Positions 1 to 12,880 of a DNA stretch of 64,000 nucleotides are shown here, piece after piece. Position 1 is the stretch's first letter; every line of letters starts with the position of its first letter. Source of the stretch: Apium graveolens (lineage: Eukaryota > Streptophyta > Magnoliopsida > Apiales > Apiaceae); assembly GCF_009905375.1 (NCBI RefSeq), contig NC_133650.1:150146125-150210124 (forward strand), read 5' to 3'. The position numbers and the translations under genes were made by a program. Under the pieces are notes generated by a model. That model saw nothing but the letters and a program-made list of their open reading frames with translations. It searched no databases and was not told where the DNA came from.

Positions 1-814
1 GTAGTATTCGGAAAAGATATAAGTATATTGGAGTATCTTGTAACTTCATCTTTTCAACTTATATCCAGTTAATGATTATCTTATGAATGACAAAGATTTT
101 CAGAAAAATGTTGAGACATGGTTAGATATATGAGATCACCTTGCAACGATATTTTTATACAGTTATAAACTGGAACTCTGTGTATATTATACATGTCAGA
201 GGATTTCAAAGATTGTGAAAAGTATATATGTATAAATATACTGAATATTTTGCGACTTGGTCGTGTTAAGATATCAACTTGGTTCATTTCTTCTTGACCA
301 AGACTTTCATGAGTACTATGAGAATGCTCATATATTGTTAATTATTATACATATTATTTCGGTGGGCTTATTGCTCACCCTTGCTTTCTTCTTTCATCAT
401 ACAATAATAGATAGAAAAGATGAACAGGACCAAGCTTCCAATTCGCAAGCGGTTAGGAAACGTTCCGCAGTTTTCTGGAAGCGTTAATGCCGCCGTAGCT
501 GAGGTAGGAACTACCAATAGGCTAGGCTTTCAACTATTGATGAACCAGACTTATGTATATTATGAATTGTAATAATGGCAAAGAATATGTAAATTATTCA
601 GAAACCCTTTTGAGGTGAAATGGTTTATAATTGTAGAATAAAATGACTTGTGTTATTTTTGGGTATTCATCTCTGAGACTATAACTTGTGGTGTGTGTGT
701 ATATTGTGGGGTCACAGTACGCAGTAGTTGGTTGATTATTAAGATTAAGTATTATTAAGGGAAATGGAACTCGTGACAACCCGGATCCCCGACCCCGGAC
801 TTGGGGGTGTTACA
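1..814 (+). mobile_element. Right part of a chromovirus LTR, cut by the window start
   Basis: This stretch matches the last ~810 bases of the LTRs ending at 43783 and 53477, and the reverse complement of the LTRs starting at 2037, 11215 and 37979. It ends in GGGGGTGTTACA, the 3' LTR end with terminal CA. The next base continues the Copia reading frame, so this is the right edge of an element inserted in the Copia linker, with its rest before the window. It is either a 3' LTR or a solo LTR; the sequence cannot tell. It contains a 76-codon ORF with one hydrophobic stretch (257-487) that recurs in other copies. Confidence 0.85.
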
Positions 815-2036
815 AAGATGGAGATTACCATGAGAGCCTCAAATTCGACAATGTGGAGATGGTTAGTGATGACAGTGATGATGAGAGTGATCAAGAAACA
901 GTGTCTAAGGATAATGCAGACAAATCTACCACCAATGAAGCACAAAACTCAACATCCGTCGAGTTGCATAATGCTTCATCCGTCGGAAGGCAATCTGTAT
1001 TATCCGTCGGAAGACAACCTGCCTCATCCGTCGGTACTAAAAATTCACCATCTGTCGGGTTATCAAAAGGAGCAGGAGGTCAAGACAGATCACCTATAGA
1101 AAATTCCCCTTTCTCAAATCAAAGATCCACAAACTCAGGGGGAGTTTCTAGCAATCAAAACTCAATCACACATCAAGAAATTCATGAGGTCTCTTCATCT
1201 AGAGCTAATCTACCTCAACAAAGGAAATGGACAAAAGATCACCCATTTGAGCTTATCATTGGTGATGTTTCTTCTAGAGTTCAAACAAGAAGAGCAACTC
1301 AGGAAGAATATCTATACAGCAGCTTTCTATCAAAGGAAGAACCAAAGAAGGTAGAAGAAGCTTTGTTGGATCCTGATTGGATTTTAGCTATGTAGGAGGA
1401 GCTAAACCAATTTGAAAGGAATAATATATGGAAGCTGGTACCCAAGCCTAAAGGAAAGAAACCAATAGACACCAAGTGGGTATTCAGAAATAAGATGGAT
1501 GAAAATGGAAGAGTACTCAGGAATAAAGCTAGATTGGTTGCTAAGGGTTATTGTCAACAAGAAGGAAGATTTTGATGAAACTTTTGCTCCTGTTGCAAGA
1601 CTTGAAGCCATCAGAATCTTCTTAGCCTATGCAGCCCATGCCAATTTCAAGGTCTATCAAATGGATGTCAAAAGTGCCTTTCTAAATGGAGATTTGGAGG
1701 AAGAAGTGTATGTTAGTCAACCTCCTGGTTTGGAAGATCCAAATTTTCCAGAATATGTCTATTATCTTCTGAAAGCACTTTATGGACTGAAGCAAACACC
1801 TAGAGCCTGGTATGACACTTTATCAAAGTTCCTTTTGGAAAATCATTTCACAAGATGTACTGTAGGTAAAACTTTATTTTTCATAAATGTTAATGGCTCT
1901 AGTATACTTGTTCAAATTTATGTAGATGATATTATTTTTGGCTCTATAGATGAGAAACTTTGCAAAAAGTGCCAAATTGATGCAAAGTAAGTATGAAATG
2001 AGTATGATGGGAGAACTAACTTACTTTCTTGGTTAG
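815..2036 (+). pseudogene. Copia pol, part 1: integrase-RT linker and reverse transcriptase (broken)
   Basis: The frame opens in an acidic, serine-rich linker (about 815-1200) and continues into RT. RT landmarks are [33 protein letters not shown] with a catalytic Asp, and YVDD at 1919-1930. Damage: an in-frame TAG at 1393-1395 just before the RT entry; a ~2-base loss near 1563-1570, where the QQEG and FDETF blocks lie in different frames; and another frameshift near 1968-1975. The RT breaks at a Tyr-Phe-Leu-Gly run at 2036 and resumes at 14980, across CHR1. The linker holds five ATCCGTCGG-type motifs (954-1058), read as a Ser-Val-Gly/Glu repeat. A single host exon is ruled out by the RT and by the continuation at 14980. 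Confidence 0.85.
954..1058 (+). repeat. Cluster of five ATCCGTCGG-type motifs inside the Copia pol linker
   Basis: Copies at 954-962 (ATCCGTCGA), 978-986, 1002-1010 and 1026-1034 (all ATCCGTCGG) and 1050-1058 (ATCTGTCGG), with start-to-start spacing of exactly 24 bases. The regular spacing makes this a tandem array of a 24-base unit in which only the 9-mer is well kept. Here the motif is read in the TCC-GTC-GRN frame. Confidence 0.9.
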
Positions 2037-5000
2037 TGTATCACCCCCAAATCCGGGGTCGGGGATTCGGGTTGTCACGAGTTCCATTTCCCTTATCAAT
2101 ACTTAACCTTAACAGTCAACCAGCTACTGAGTACTGTGGCCCCACAATATACACACACACACACCACAAGTTATAGTCCCAGAGATGAATACCAAAAGTA
2201 ACACAAGTTATTTTATTCCACAGTTATAAACCGTTACACCTAAAAAGGGTTTCTGAATAAATTTACATTTTTTGCCATTATTACAATTCATATAGATACA
2301 TAAGTCTGGTACATCAAAAGTTGAAAGCCTAGCCTATTGGTAATTTCTACCTCAGCTACAGCGGCATCAACGCTTCCATAAAGCTGCGGAACGTTTCCTA
2401 ACCGCTTGTGAATTGGAAGCTTGGTCCTGTTCATCTTTTCTATCTGTTGTTGTGTGAAGAAAGAAGAAAGCAATGGTGAGCAACAAGCCCACCGAAATAA
2501 TATATATAATAGTTAACAATATATGAGCATTCTCATCGTACTCTTGAAAGTCTTGGTCAAGAAGAAATGAACCAAGCTGATATCTTAACGCGACCAAGTC
2601 GCAAAATATTCAGTATATATATACATATATACTTTTCACAATCTTTTAAGTCCTCTAACATGTATAATATACACAGAGTTCCAGTTTATAACTGTATAAA
2701 AATATCGTTGCAAGGTGATCTCATATATCTAACCTTGTCTCAACATTTTTCTGAAAATCTTTGACATGCACAAGATAATCATTTACTAGATATAAGTTTA
2801 AAAGATGAAGTTACAAGATACTCCAATATACTTATATCTTCTCCGAATACTACTTGAACTACCACCGTTCAAGGTATAATCCGTTTCAAAAGTTCATCAC
2901 ATAGATGAGACTACAAGATAAGATTTGAATAGATTCAATCCTTGAAATATCATTATAAATAATGAAGTTACAAGATACTTCATTAAGTCCTGATATATAT
3001 ATACACCTATATATATATATTTCATACACTCCTTGAAAACCTCTGTTATGAAAATTATAAACAGAGTTGTAATATCCAATGAATTTGGAAAGGAGAAAAC
3101 CTTGGCATAAACCTGATATCTTGCTGATCAGGCAAAGATACTAATAAGTAACCTTTTCTACTAGTAGATGGACGAATTCCCCACTGGTCATCACCCTGGC
3201 CGTAATAGGACCTTATGCTGGACTGCCACTCAGCCACTTACGCATTTGATGGACTCCCACTGAGCCACTTACACTTTCATGGACGCCCACTGAGCCCATG
3301 TTGCTTATGCCGACTCAATAGATGAACTTACTTCCCGAACGTTGGGTAAGTAATCAATTCATTTGTCAAAACAACAACCTCGTTGTGAATATAAAATACA
3401 CCACAAAGCCGAATTCCTCAGGTTTTGAGCGAGTATTTAAATCCCCTTTGAAAGGAGGATCTTAAATATAAAAATGAGTTTTGGGATCCGCTCTAACTTT
3501 TAAAATCATTTTGAAGACTCGAAAACATTTTTAAGAATGTTTGGACTAATGCTGATTTAATAAAATAAACCAGTCCCAATATATTAGAAAATATATGAAT
3601 ATTATTATTTAAATAATATTCACATAAGGATAATCTCTATATAAACAATTTGAAGTAGAAGTTTTAAAACTCATACTTGAAATGAATATTAAATAACCAA
3701 AGATATACTTATACGAAAGTACTATCTTTATTTGAATAATCGAAAATAAGTTTGATTATCGAAACATTATTCTTTAATAAAATAAAGAATATTAATTAGT
3801 AAATAATCGGAGTCATAAGTCCTCAAATGAATATTCAAATAATATTCAATAAGTAGAATAAACAGAGTCATAAGTCCTCGAATGAATATTCAAATAATAT
3901 TCATTAAATAGAATGAACAGAGTCATAAGTCCTCGAAAGAATATTCAAATAATATTCATTATTTAAAATAAAGTTATCGAATAAATCTTATTCGATTAAT
4001 AGTTTTGAAAACTATATCAATATATATATATAAATAAATATATATATATATATATTTATATATTATACTCGGGAACATCGACTCCCGATTTAGAAAAATG
4101 TTCACCTTTGGGTCCCCTATACTAAGGGTATACGCAACTACTGCTTATCTCTAGCATAGGTATTATGCAACTATAAGCATTTAAATCAATAGATAGATAA
4201 CCAGATTACGAAATAGACATGCATATATATACCATATCAGCATGCTTCAATATATCACAAAATTTTCTAATTAACCAACATGCATCTTTCACAAGATAAT
4301 GCATATACATATATACATCACAACAACAGTATAAAGGGTAGAAAACTTGCCTGAGCGACTGGGGGTGGTAAAAGTCCTGGGATGAGTCTGGTAACCTATA
4401 AACCACATATAAGTTGGAATTAAACCAAAGTCGCTTATGAATCTATACTTTAACCAATTAGACTCTAACGCTCGCTTTGCGCTTAACGATTCTCTTAAGT
4501 CGCTCGAGTACCCTCGGTTCCATCATTTTTAATAAATTAACCATTAAGAGTTTTAGGGCGATTCTTTCGCGAATGCCTTACCAACTGCCTAATACACTTT
4601 ACATAAATGTTTCAGACTCCAATTAGTCATTTAAGGACTTTAACCAATGTTTCAAAGTAAGACGAGGGGTAATGGTTCATTCGCGAAACGCCGTTACTTA
4701 AAATGGTCGTTTCTCCTAAACCGTACATCGGATTCAAACGAACCACATATCAAAACGAAGCTCATAACATGAACTATCTAATCATGGCAGTGGTCAAAAC
4801 CTAACAGTGAGTTATCGGGTCCTGATGTTAAGAACAAAACCGTCTAAAGTAAATCGGACATTATAACGACTATGTTTACGCGATTACCAATTTTTATCGT
4901 ACTCCAAATCAACCACAAATCAACCACAATTCAACCATACAACCAAACTCCATACATACAATGCTACAACAGCCCCAACAACTCAATATTTCCAATTTAC

Positions 5001-6138
5001 ACTACTTCCCAATCATGAACTAAAAGCTTACATAAGTTCTTTAACTAATCAACATGATTTACAACTCCAAACACATCACAAAACCAACACATCTCTAAAT
5101 ACACAATAATCAAGCTTCTCATGAACCATTCCAAACACAAAAAATCTAAATATACAAAAGTTGGGCTAGGCTATGAGATTATACCTTCCTTGGTGAGTAA
5201 AAGTAACTAAGGAGCTTGGAATCACCCTTGAAAATCCTTACCAAAGTTTAATCTAAACAAAAACTCAAGAACACAATTTTAAGTTCTTGAAAAACACTAT
5301 TCACCCTCTTCTTCCATGAATTTTAGGAAGAGATTTTGAAGGAATTTGAAGCTTAAACTTATAGGATAGCTATATCTATGCATAAGGAACCTTAGATAAT
5401 TACCTCACTAATTAATGAAGCTTGGAACTTGGATTTGGGTTTTTTTCTTCTTGAAAATGGAAAAGGGCCGAGAGCTTCTCTTGGAAAAATGAAGTCAAGA
5501 TGTGTTTTTGTGTTTGTGATTTGTTTTTCTTGGTTGCTAGGTTTTTGTTTTATTTAATTACCCTTTTAACCATGTAAAATTGTGTGGTTAATAATCAACC
5601 ACACTTCCTTCCTTTTTGGTCATGCTTAGGTCATCAATCTTATGTCATCTTCCCATGCTTGTCCTCTTCTTATTGGTTTGATGACATCATCCTCACTAAC
5701 CTCTTTGATTAGCTCCTAATTACTTGGCTAATGACCGCTGATCTGTTATACGGTTCGCTTAACTTTCGTTTTCGTTTATCGTTTGAGGGATCATACCCGG
5801 GATCTTATTACTTGGGTTCCCTTAACCTTTCTCGATACATCATATTCCTTTTATGATCCTCTCTTATAATCCTTGAATTTAAATCCTTTTTATCTTGTTC
5901 CCTTATACTCAATTCTTTCGGTATCTGGTGGATTTTCGGAAAAAATCAAAGTGTTCGAATTTGGATTCTGATGATCTTTACATATACTTATATCCCATAT
6001 AAAGTACTAATAAGATCTCGGAATAACAATAGAAGAAGCCCTACATAGTGTGGCATGGAAAGTTTTCTTATTCAGCATAATCAGCAAAACACTATTCATA
6101 AGGGTTACTAAAAGTTCAAAAATTTTGGGGTTATTACA
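2037..6138 (-). repeat. 3' LTR of CHR1 (4.1 kb)
   Basis: In plus-strand reading it starts TGTATCACCCCCAAATCC and ends GGGGTTATTACA, i.e. TG...CA with near-matching inverted ends. It is 337 bases longer than the 5' LTR, mainly because it keeps an AT-rich block with a 55-bp tandem repeat (3811-3975) that the 5' LTR lacks. An (AT)n tract lies near 4019-4065. No gene is seen in it beyond the small recurring ORFs at 2367-2597 and 2288-2473. Confidence 0.88.
3811..3975. repeat. 55-bp tandem repeat, three copies, inside the CHR1 3' LTR
   Basis: Units begin with AGTCATAAGTCCTC at 3811, 3866 and 3921, an exact 55-base period, and each ends in an AT-rich run with ATTCAAATAATATTCA. In the 5' LTR of the same element the sequence goes straight from AAAATATATGAATATT to CATTATTTAAAATAAAG (about 12770-12800). 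The array was therefore lost there between short AATATT repeats. Confidence 0.85.
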
Positions 6139-6152
6139 GTCTCCCCTCCTTA
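6139..6152 (-). other. Polypurine tract of CHR1
   Basis: On the minus strand the 14 bases TAAGGAGGGGAGAC directly precede the TG of the 3' LTR. The same tract abuts the LTRs at 32457 and 49555. It primes plus-strand DNA synthesis. Confidence 0.8.
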
Positions 6153-6430
6153 AAAGGATTTCGTCCTGGAATCAGGAAAAAATGAATAGGGGTACTTTTT
6201 TAGCATTGCACTTTCTAACTCTCAAGTCAATCTTCCCACATTGTGGTTCTACCATCAAGATCTGACTAGTTTGATAGCCCTTCTCCCAAGCACTTATTTC
6301 TTTTCAATCTATAACCTTTCCCGGTTGCTCCATATAGGTTACGTCTGGTTGCATGTCTATGCGCTCATATGCCCCTATTTGTCTGGCATCCGAATTATAT
6401 TTCCTTAACCCGAATTATACCTTTTGCTTC
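6153..6430 (-). pseudogene. Chromodomain-like 3' end of pol in CHR1 (remnant)
   Basis: The minus strand matches the 3' end of pol in CHR3 (49270-49540): a cysteine- and asparagine-rich piece downstream of the integrase, then a degraded chromodomain-like segment. Near 6405-6420 the sequence jumps from the part equivalent to 49280 to the part equivalent to 48770. The ~510 bases of integrase C-terminus present in CHR3 and CHR2 are thus deleted here. No frame is open over the whole stretch. Confidence 0.6.
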
Positions 6431-9289
6431 TCAATACCCATTCTTTTCCAGTTCGTAGTCGTTACTATCTTCCGTACATAATACTATACTGGTTACACTT
6501 TTGCTTGTTAGCGTTCTATAACCTTTTAATAACCGCATCAACCTTAGTATCACAAACGTGTTAGAATCAGAATACCACCGTACTGATACTACTTCCTTTC
6601 TAGCTGCTTCTATCTTCGAAAGCTTGATCCATCATATAGAAGTAAAGGAATTTGTTGAGAGATCACTATGATCATGAACACTTGTTCTATTGCATAGTTA
6701 GTACAGAAGGTGGCCAGCCTTTAGTACTTGACAAGCAATTAAACAACATGTGGTATCCTACTAGGCTTCTATCACACAGATAGATAGTCATTCGGCAATA
6801 CATCCCCTTCTGGAAGGGTTGTTCTTCTCAGCTTATATGAAATGAAAAGGAGAGAAAAGAATGAATTGAAGAGAATTGTATATATATAAAATATACTGCC
6901 ACAAAATATCTGGCTTGGAATCTACCTCTGAACTATAGAGGTTTATCATAGGAGAACAAAACATATCTGTATATATATCAACATCAGGTATTATAGCATC
7001 GTATTTCACATGCCTAAATATTTTTGATATTCTGTCCATCATTCTATGGACCCATGCTCTTGCTCGAGCTTATACACAATCACCATTGAAACTCCCTCGA
7101 CATCGAAAATCGAATCTGGGATTTCATTCTAGACATCATCGTTACTAGAATTCTATGCTTGCACTGCAACCTTCCTCGTATAGTAATACGACTCTCTATT
7201 CATAAGAAGGAATAAGTATTCAATAGGTAAATAATCGACTTAATTAGTCTATTAATGATAACTTATACATCACCACAACCCGATTAGTGGTACCCAATCT
7301 CAACATCCATTACACTACAACTTTCATGGTTGTAATCGGCTCATTATTCAAAGAATCGTTGCTGCATTACTAGGGTCCACCACTGACCTACTGTCGTCAT
7401 TCGTTTTCCTTGGAATCTAAATAGCTAACCATACGGAGTCCATACCTGTCGTATCAAATTCTTCTAAGGAGTTAACATAATCACCATTCATAATTCATGA
7501 AGAACACTCCAGATCCTGATGTACTTTTATGACATGAAGCAGATAAACTTACATAAGAGTTTCAATCAAAGCAACGATAGCAGGTTAATACCATTATTAA
7601 CCATATGTCTTTATTGGCAGACATGCATCTCAAAGGTTCATTTAGTCATTTCATAACATGGTCATGGCTTATCTCAAGATAGTACCTTCTAAGATAGAGA
7701 GCCCGCTCATGGCGATTACACGAATTAAACCTTTACCAAACTACTATTACGGTTGGGTATTGCACAGTCATCAGAAGGAATGTCAATCTTCCAAACCATA
7801 ATACAACCTTCATGGCTTCAACCATCATCACTGTATTCCTCTGGCATGAGCGCCTATAATTATCCTCTTACATTTAAAGTGTCGGCCACCTCTTTGGCCT
7901 GTCCTGATATTAAGTTTCCTTACAATCAATGTCTTTTAAATGACCTTCAACTAATTTCTCTACCTCATTTCCAATCACTGCTTGTGTGAAAACGCTCTTC
8001 ATTACGCCTTGGTAAAAAAATATATCATCACTTTTCCATAAGTTATTGCCTCGGTCTTTTAGAGGTTAACATTGTCACGATTGACTCTTGATCATACTTA
8101 GGACGTCTCTTATTTTGGGTCCTTCTTGATTTCACCAATCTCGACCCTTATTGGGTCAATCTATACTTTCTTATGGTTCAACATGTGCCCCACCTGGCAT
8201 TATTATAATTACGTCACATTTCCTTTATCAAAATTTCTATTCTTGAGAACTTTGAATATTACTTTTCTCCTTGTAAAACCTCTAAGGTTATCCTTAAATC
8301 CTTCATCAGGTACACCCTAGGCACATGGCATATCAAGATACCATTTACTAATACCAGAATCATTATTTATATACTTCTGAAAATTTCTCTACTGATCTTT
8401 AAAGGTTGTTGTTACCTTAATCCTTTCCAATTCATACTGTCAAAACTCATGCTGTCCCTATTAAGGGCGAAATGCCATCCTTTATGCATTCCCCTAGGAT
8501 TCATCTCAAGTTATCGAGGTTCTATCATTAATTCCACCTTTAAAAAGGTACAGGCATCCTTCCATGGACAAATCAAGTCATATATCCTTCATATCTTATC
8601 TATTTAATCATTCCCACCTCGATAGTCTATACCTAATTTCATAATAGCATCCTTATTCAAATTGAGGTTAATCCATATGGCCTCCAAAATATAACAATGG
8701 TTATCCGCTTTTCTTTCTTGATTTGGTAATGATCACATGGATGTTCTGAAAGATATTGGTCGTGTTCAACGTGAACTTCTTCTTAATAAATCCTTATTTA
8801 CTTTTGTTGTTTATCTCAACAGTCATCTCAATGTTGGGATATCTTTCATACCTGGCATCTCCCTTTCTGGGTATCATATCCCTGGTTTTACACTTCACAT
8901 TCTTGAAGGTCACTTCCTTCATCCAATTTTCTTAATTTCTTACTTTCTTGTCTCCTCAGTCTATCCGCGTCTCATTGTTTATCCTTCGAACTATCTCAAG
9001 GTTTCCCCGAATCCTCCCAACTTAAAGGGGATAAAATATATGTATCTCGTATGCCTTCAACCATCAATGTTAACTCATGGTGAATCTCCCTCATCCTGAT
9101 GATTACATACTTTTCTATTTCTATTGCTACGAGTCTTTAGGGTTTCCTCATACCCAACTCCCTTATCATTCCTCAAACTCTATTGCCTTTATATTCCTTT
9201 CCACTTCAGTTTCTTTTTATTTTCCTTTCTCTTATCATTATTTCATGAACCAACACAACATAAGCATTGATTTCAAACATCCCGTCATT
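6431..9289 (-). other. Long internal stretch of CHR1 with no recognisable protein domain
   Basis: This 2.9-kb stretch lies between gag and the 3' end of pol. It aligns along its length with 33225-36060 in CHR2 and, inverted, with 45905-48756 in CHR3. I found no protease DSG/DTG, no RT YVDD/FVDD and no integrase core in any frame. ORFs here, such as 8737-9099, lie on the strand opposite to the element and I treat them as chance. A faint KAN-VADTL-like string is readable in the CHR3 copy. Confidence 0.6.
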
Positions 9290-9959
9290 CTGGATTCGTG
9301 TCCTCAGAACGAATCTTGACAACTTTTACAACTTAGATTCATAATTCATCATACTCGTTTGCCTTTGTTCTGGCTCTAAAGCTTTTACACTATCTCCATA
9401 ACCTTGGGAAGTACTTTCCTGAAAACAATTGACTGAACTTAAATTAGTTTATTATAATCTCTTGCTCCGTGCCTTCCTTGGCCTTTCACCAGCGGGTGGC
9501 CTCTCTCTTAGGAGGGTAAGTGACAAAAACAGTCTTTTGTGATTCGTCAATCATTTAGAATCTCAAATGATTCCTATAATTCCTTTAGCCAGGCTCTTGC
9601 CTCGACTGGGTCAGCTTGTTCCTTGGAACTCTGAGAGCTTAGCGACTTAAAGGTCCTGAAAGAATTTCTCACCGCATTATTTCCTCAGGGTGGTGGTTGG
9701 GGATAATAGTATAAGTTTTGACTAGGCAGATCCATGGATTGCCCAATAGGAGTACCATCCTAGTTCTTCTTATCTTGCTCGACTTCTGTTTTCTCATTAT
9801 TTAAAGTTTCATCCTTCTCCCATAATCGGGGTTATTTTATACGTTAAAATCCTTGATTTCCACTTTATTATGTTATGAGTTCCCTTTTTTTTGGCGACCT
9901 CCCTGACTATCACATTCAGGTATTGTCCTAAATCTTATTCCTCGAACTATGGTTTTAAT
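9290..9959 (-). pseudogene. gag of CHR1 (broken)
   Basis: Read on the minus strand with frameshifts, this holds the chromovirus gag core: a run like KLSEFQGT, then a Pro-Val-Glu-Ala-Arg-type stretch and an EEATRWW-like block (about 9480-9700). It begins at the end of the integrase fragment, at the site equivalent to the gag ATG at 45230 in CHR3. Many stops are present. Gag would form the virus-like particle shell; this copy cannot. Confidence 0.65.
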
Positions 9960-10780
9960 TTAAGATCCCGTCCTTATGCTCTTGAACGTTTGGAACCCAA
10001 ATTCTGTCGGAATACCTCATTATTCCCTTATCATCTTTCTCGATATTAATCTCTTCTCCCGTCATTGGATCTCTGCCTTCATTCATCACTTTTTCTTTGC
10101 ACAAAATGATCTTTTCCAATAATTCGGGCTGCATTACAATCTCAAATAGCTTTTCGGTACCGGCTCCAGTTACCTTCACTTCTATTTCCATTTTCTCGAA
10201 ATCTCTTACCAATTCTTCCGAAGACATTGTCATCTTGAGTCTTTCCTTTCTACTAAGGGCGTCAGCCACCATATTGGCTTTTCTTGGATGATAAAGAATC
10301 TCATAATCATAATCCTTGATTAGATCTAACTACCTTCTCTGTTGCATGTTGAGCTCTATCTGCGTGAAAATGTACTAGAACTCTTACGGTTTATGTAAAT
10401 CTCGTACTTCTCTCCATACAAGTAGTGCCTCCAATCTTTAGGGCAAAACTATTGCCACAAGCCCAAGCTCATGGGTGGGGATATCAAATTTTATATTCCC
10501 TTAATTGTCTTGATGCGTACGCGATTACCTTGATGTGCTGTATAAGAAGCACCTTAATTCCTTATGTGAAGCGTCACTACACATCACAAAATCTCCTTTT
10601 CCATCTGGCAACGCCAACATAGGGGCCATCACCATTATTTGCTTCAGTTCTTAAAAGCTATTCTCGCATTTCTCTGTCCATTCGAACTTCTCAGTCTTAC
10701 AAGTAAGCCGCGTTAAAGGGGCTACTATCTTTAGAAACATGAACGAACCTCCGGTAGTGACTGGCCAATCCTACCTCTGG
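9955..10780 (-). pseudogene. RT C-terminus, RNase H and integrase N-terminus fragment placed upstream of gag in CHR1
   Basis: Minus-strand reading starts at a Tyr-Arg-Arg-Phe-Val block, the thumb end of Ty3-gypsy RT. It passes a TEKFEWTEKCENSF segment, an RNase H with many stops, and YHPRKANMVADALSRKE at the RNase H end. It then runs 105 codons open (9955-10272) into the integrase N-terminal region (RIWVPNVQEHKDGIL). The order is abnormal because in a working element this belongs after gag. The same fragment sits at the same place in CHR2 (36690-37540) but not in CHR3. The left junction with the leader ORF falls at a shared TAGRATKGGCC-like string. Confidence 0.75.
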
Positions 10781-11030
10781 TAGTCGCCCTAACCATGTTC
10801 ATCAATTCCTCAGTGGTCCTTTATTCATTCTTGTCAGGATCCTCCACGGGATCCTCCTTAGCAACAATCCCTTCTAGGACAACATCCTTAACCGCTACAT
10901 CCTCAATATGAACATCATCCGGTCCCGTGTTAGGACGCTCTATCGGATCCACAATCTGATCTCCAATACGTAATAAAACATCATCGCGTTGTTGCTCCTC
11001 AACCTCAGGGTTCGGAGTCCCGCTACCATA
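10781..11030 (-). pseudogene. Acidic leader ORF of CHR1, N-terminal part
   Basis: The minus strand just inside the PBS encodes a Gly-Ser-Gly-Thr-Pro-Asn-Pro-Glu segment, then an Asp/Glu-rich stretch (VEDPDKNE). It corresponds to the longer ORF at 43971-44699 in CHR3 and is cut short by the RT fragment. I do not recognise a domain. It lies in one frame across all three copies. Confidence 0.5.
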
Positions 11031-11197
11031 TACGACAACGAACTACGCTTTTATCACGATATTTATAAGGGTTCCCATAAGGGTTTTACCTGTCAGTACT
11101 ACGTTAGGTAGTCCGACTATGAACTTGGCAAGAGTCCTTATTATTTTAGTGAACTTATTATTTTAACGTCACATCATCTCTGAGGTTTATATCGCTT

Positions 11198-11210
11198 GGC
11201 TCTGATACCA
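11198..11210 (-). other. Primer binding site of CHR1 (initiator-Met tRNA)
   Basis: The minus strand reads TGGTATCAGAGCC four bases inside the 5' LTR end. This is the complement of the 3' end of plant initiator-Met tRNA, the usual primer of plant chromoviruses. It fixes the element's orientation. Confidence 0.9.
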
Positions 11211-11214
11211 TTTC

Positions 11215-12843
11215 TGTAAGACCCCCAAATCCGGGGTCGGGGATTCGGGTTGTCACCAGTTCCATTTCCCTTATCAATACTTAACCTTAACAGTGAACCA
11301 ACTACTGAGTACTGTGGCCCCACAATATACACACACACACCACAAGTTATAGTCCCAGAGATGAATACCAAAAGTAACACAAGTTATTTTATTCCACAGT
11401 TATAAACCGTTACACCTTAAAAGGGTTTCTGAATAAATTTACATTTTTTTCCATTATTACAATTCATATAGATACATAAGTCTGGTACATCAGAAGTTGA
11501 AAGCCTAGCATATTGGTAATTTCTACCTCAGCTACAACGGCATCAACGCTTCCATAAAGCTGCGGAACATTTCCTAACCGCTTGAGAATTGGATGCTTGG
11601 TCCTGTTCACCTTTTCTATCTGTTGTTGTGTGATGAAAGAAGAAAGCAAGGGTGAGCAACAAGCCCACCGAAATAATATATATTATAGTTAACAATATTT
11701 GAGCATTCTCATCGTACTCATGAAAGTCTTGGTCAAGAAGAAATGAACCAAGCTGATATCTTAACGCGACCAAGTCACAAAATATTCAGTATATATATAC
11801 ATATATACTTTTCACAATCTTTGAAGTCCTCTGACATGTATATTATACACAGAGTTCCAGTTTATAACTGTATAAAAATATCGTTGCAAGGTGATCTCAT
11901 ATATCTAACCTTGTCTCAACGTTTTTTCTGAAAATCTTTGACATGCACAAGATAATCATTTACTAGATATAAGTTTAAAAGATGAAGTTACAAGATACTC
12001 CAATATACTTATATCTTCTCCGAATACTACTTGAACTACCACCATTCAAGGTATAATCCGTTTCAAAAATTCGTCACATAGATGAGACTACAAGATAAGA
12101 TTTGAATAGATTCAATCCTTGAAATATCATTATAAATAATGAAGTTACGAGATACTTCATTAAGTCCCGATATATATATACACCTATATATATATACATT
12201 TCATACACTCCTTGAAAACCTCTGTTATGAAAATTGTAAACAGAGTTGTAATATCCAATGAATTTGGAAAGGAGAAAACCTTGGCATAAACCTGATATCT
12301 TCATGATCAGGCAAAGATACTAATAAGTAACCTTTTCTACTAGTAGATGGACGAATTCCCCACTGGTCATCACCCTGGCCGTAATAGGACCTTATGCTGG
12401 ACTGCCACTCAGCCACTTACGTATTTGATGGACTCCCACTGAGCCACTTACACTTTCATGGACGCCCACTGAGCCCATGTTGCTTATGCCGACTCAATAG
12501 ATGGATTTACTTCCCGAACGTTGGGTAAGTAATCAATTCATTTGTCAAAACAACAACCTCGTTGTGAATATAAAATACACCACAGAGTTGGATCCCTCAG
12601 GTTTTGAGCGAGTATTTAAATCCCCTTTGAAAGGAGGATCTTAAATATAAAAATGAGTTTTGGGATCCGCTCTAACTTTTAAAATCATTTTGAAGACTCG
12701 AAAATATTTTTAAGAATGTTTGGAGTAATGCTGATTTAATAAAATAAATTAGTCCCAATATATTAGAAAATATATGAATATTCATTATTTAAAATAAAGT
12801 TATCGAATAAACCTTATTCGATTAATAGTTTTGAAAACTATAT

Positions 12844-12880
<37 letters not shown>

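Noticed and set aside
764..1099. 111-codon ORF across the LTR-Copia border
   Set aside because: It crosses an element border and lies in a different frame from the acidic linker frame that joins the RT. It is a chance ORF.
4019..4065. (AT)n tracts here and near 12845, 33758 and 41885 as replication or matrix attachment sites
   Set aside because: Simple AT repeats vary between copies of the same LTR and show no other sign of function.
8737..9319. Two overlapping plus-strand ORFs (120 and 80 codons) in the middle of CHR1
   Set aside because: They are opposite to the element and similar to copies at 35602-36094. They have no domain and lie in AT/CT-rich DNA, so I treat them as chance.
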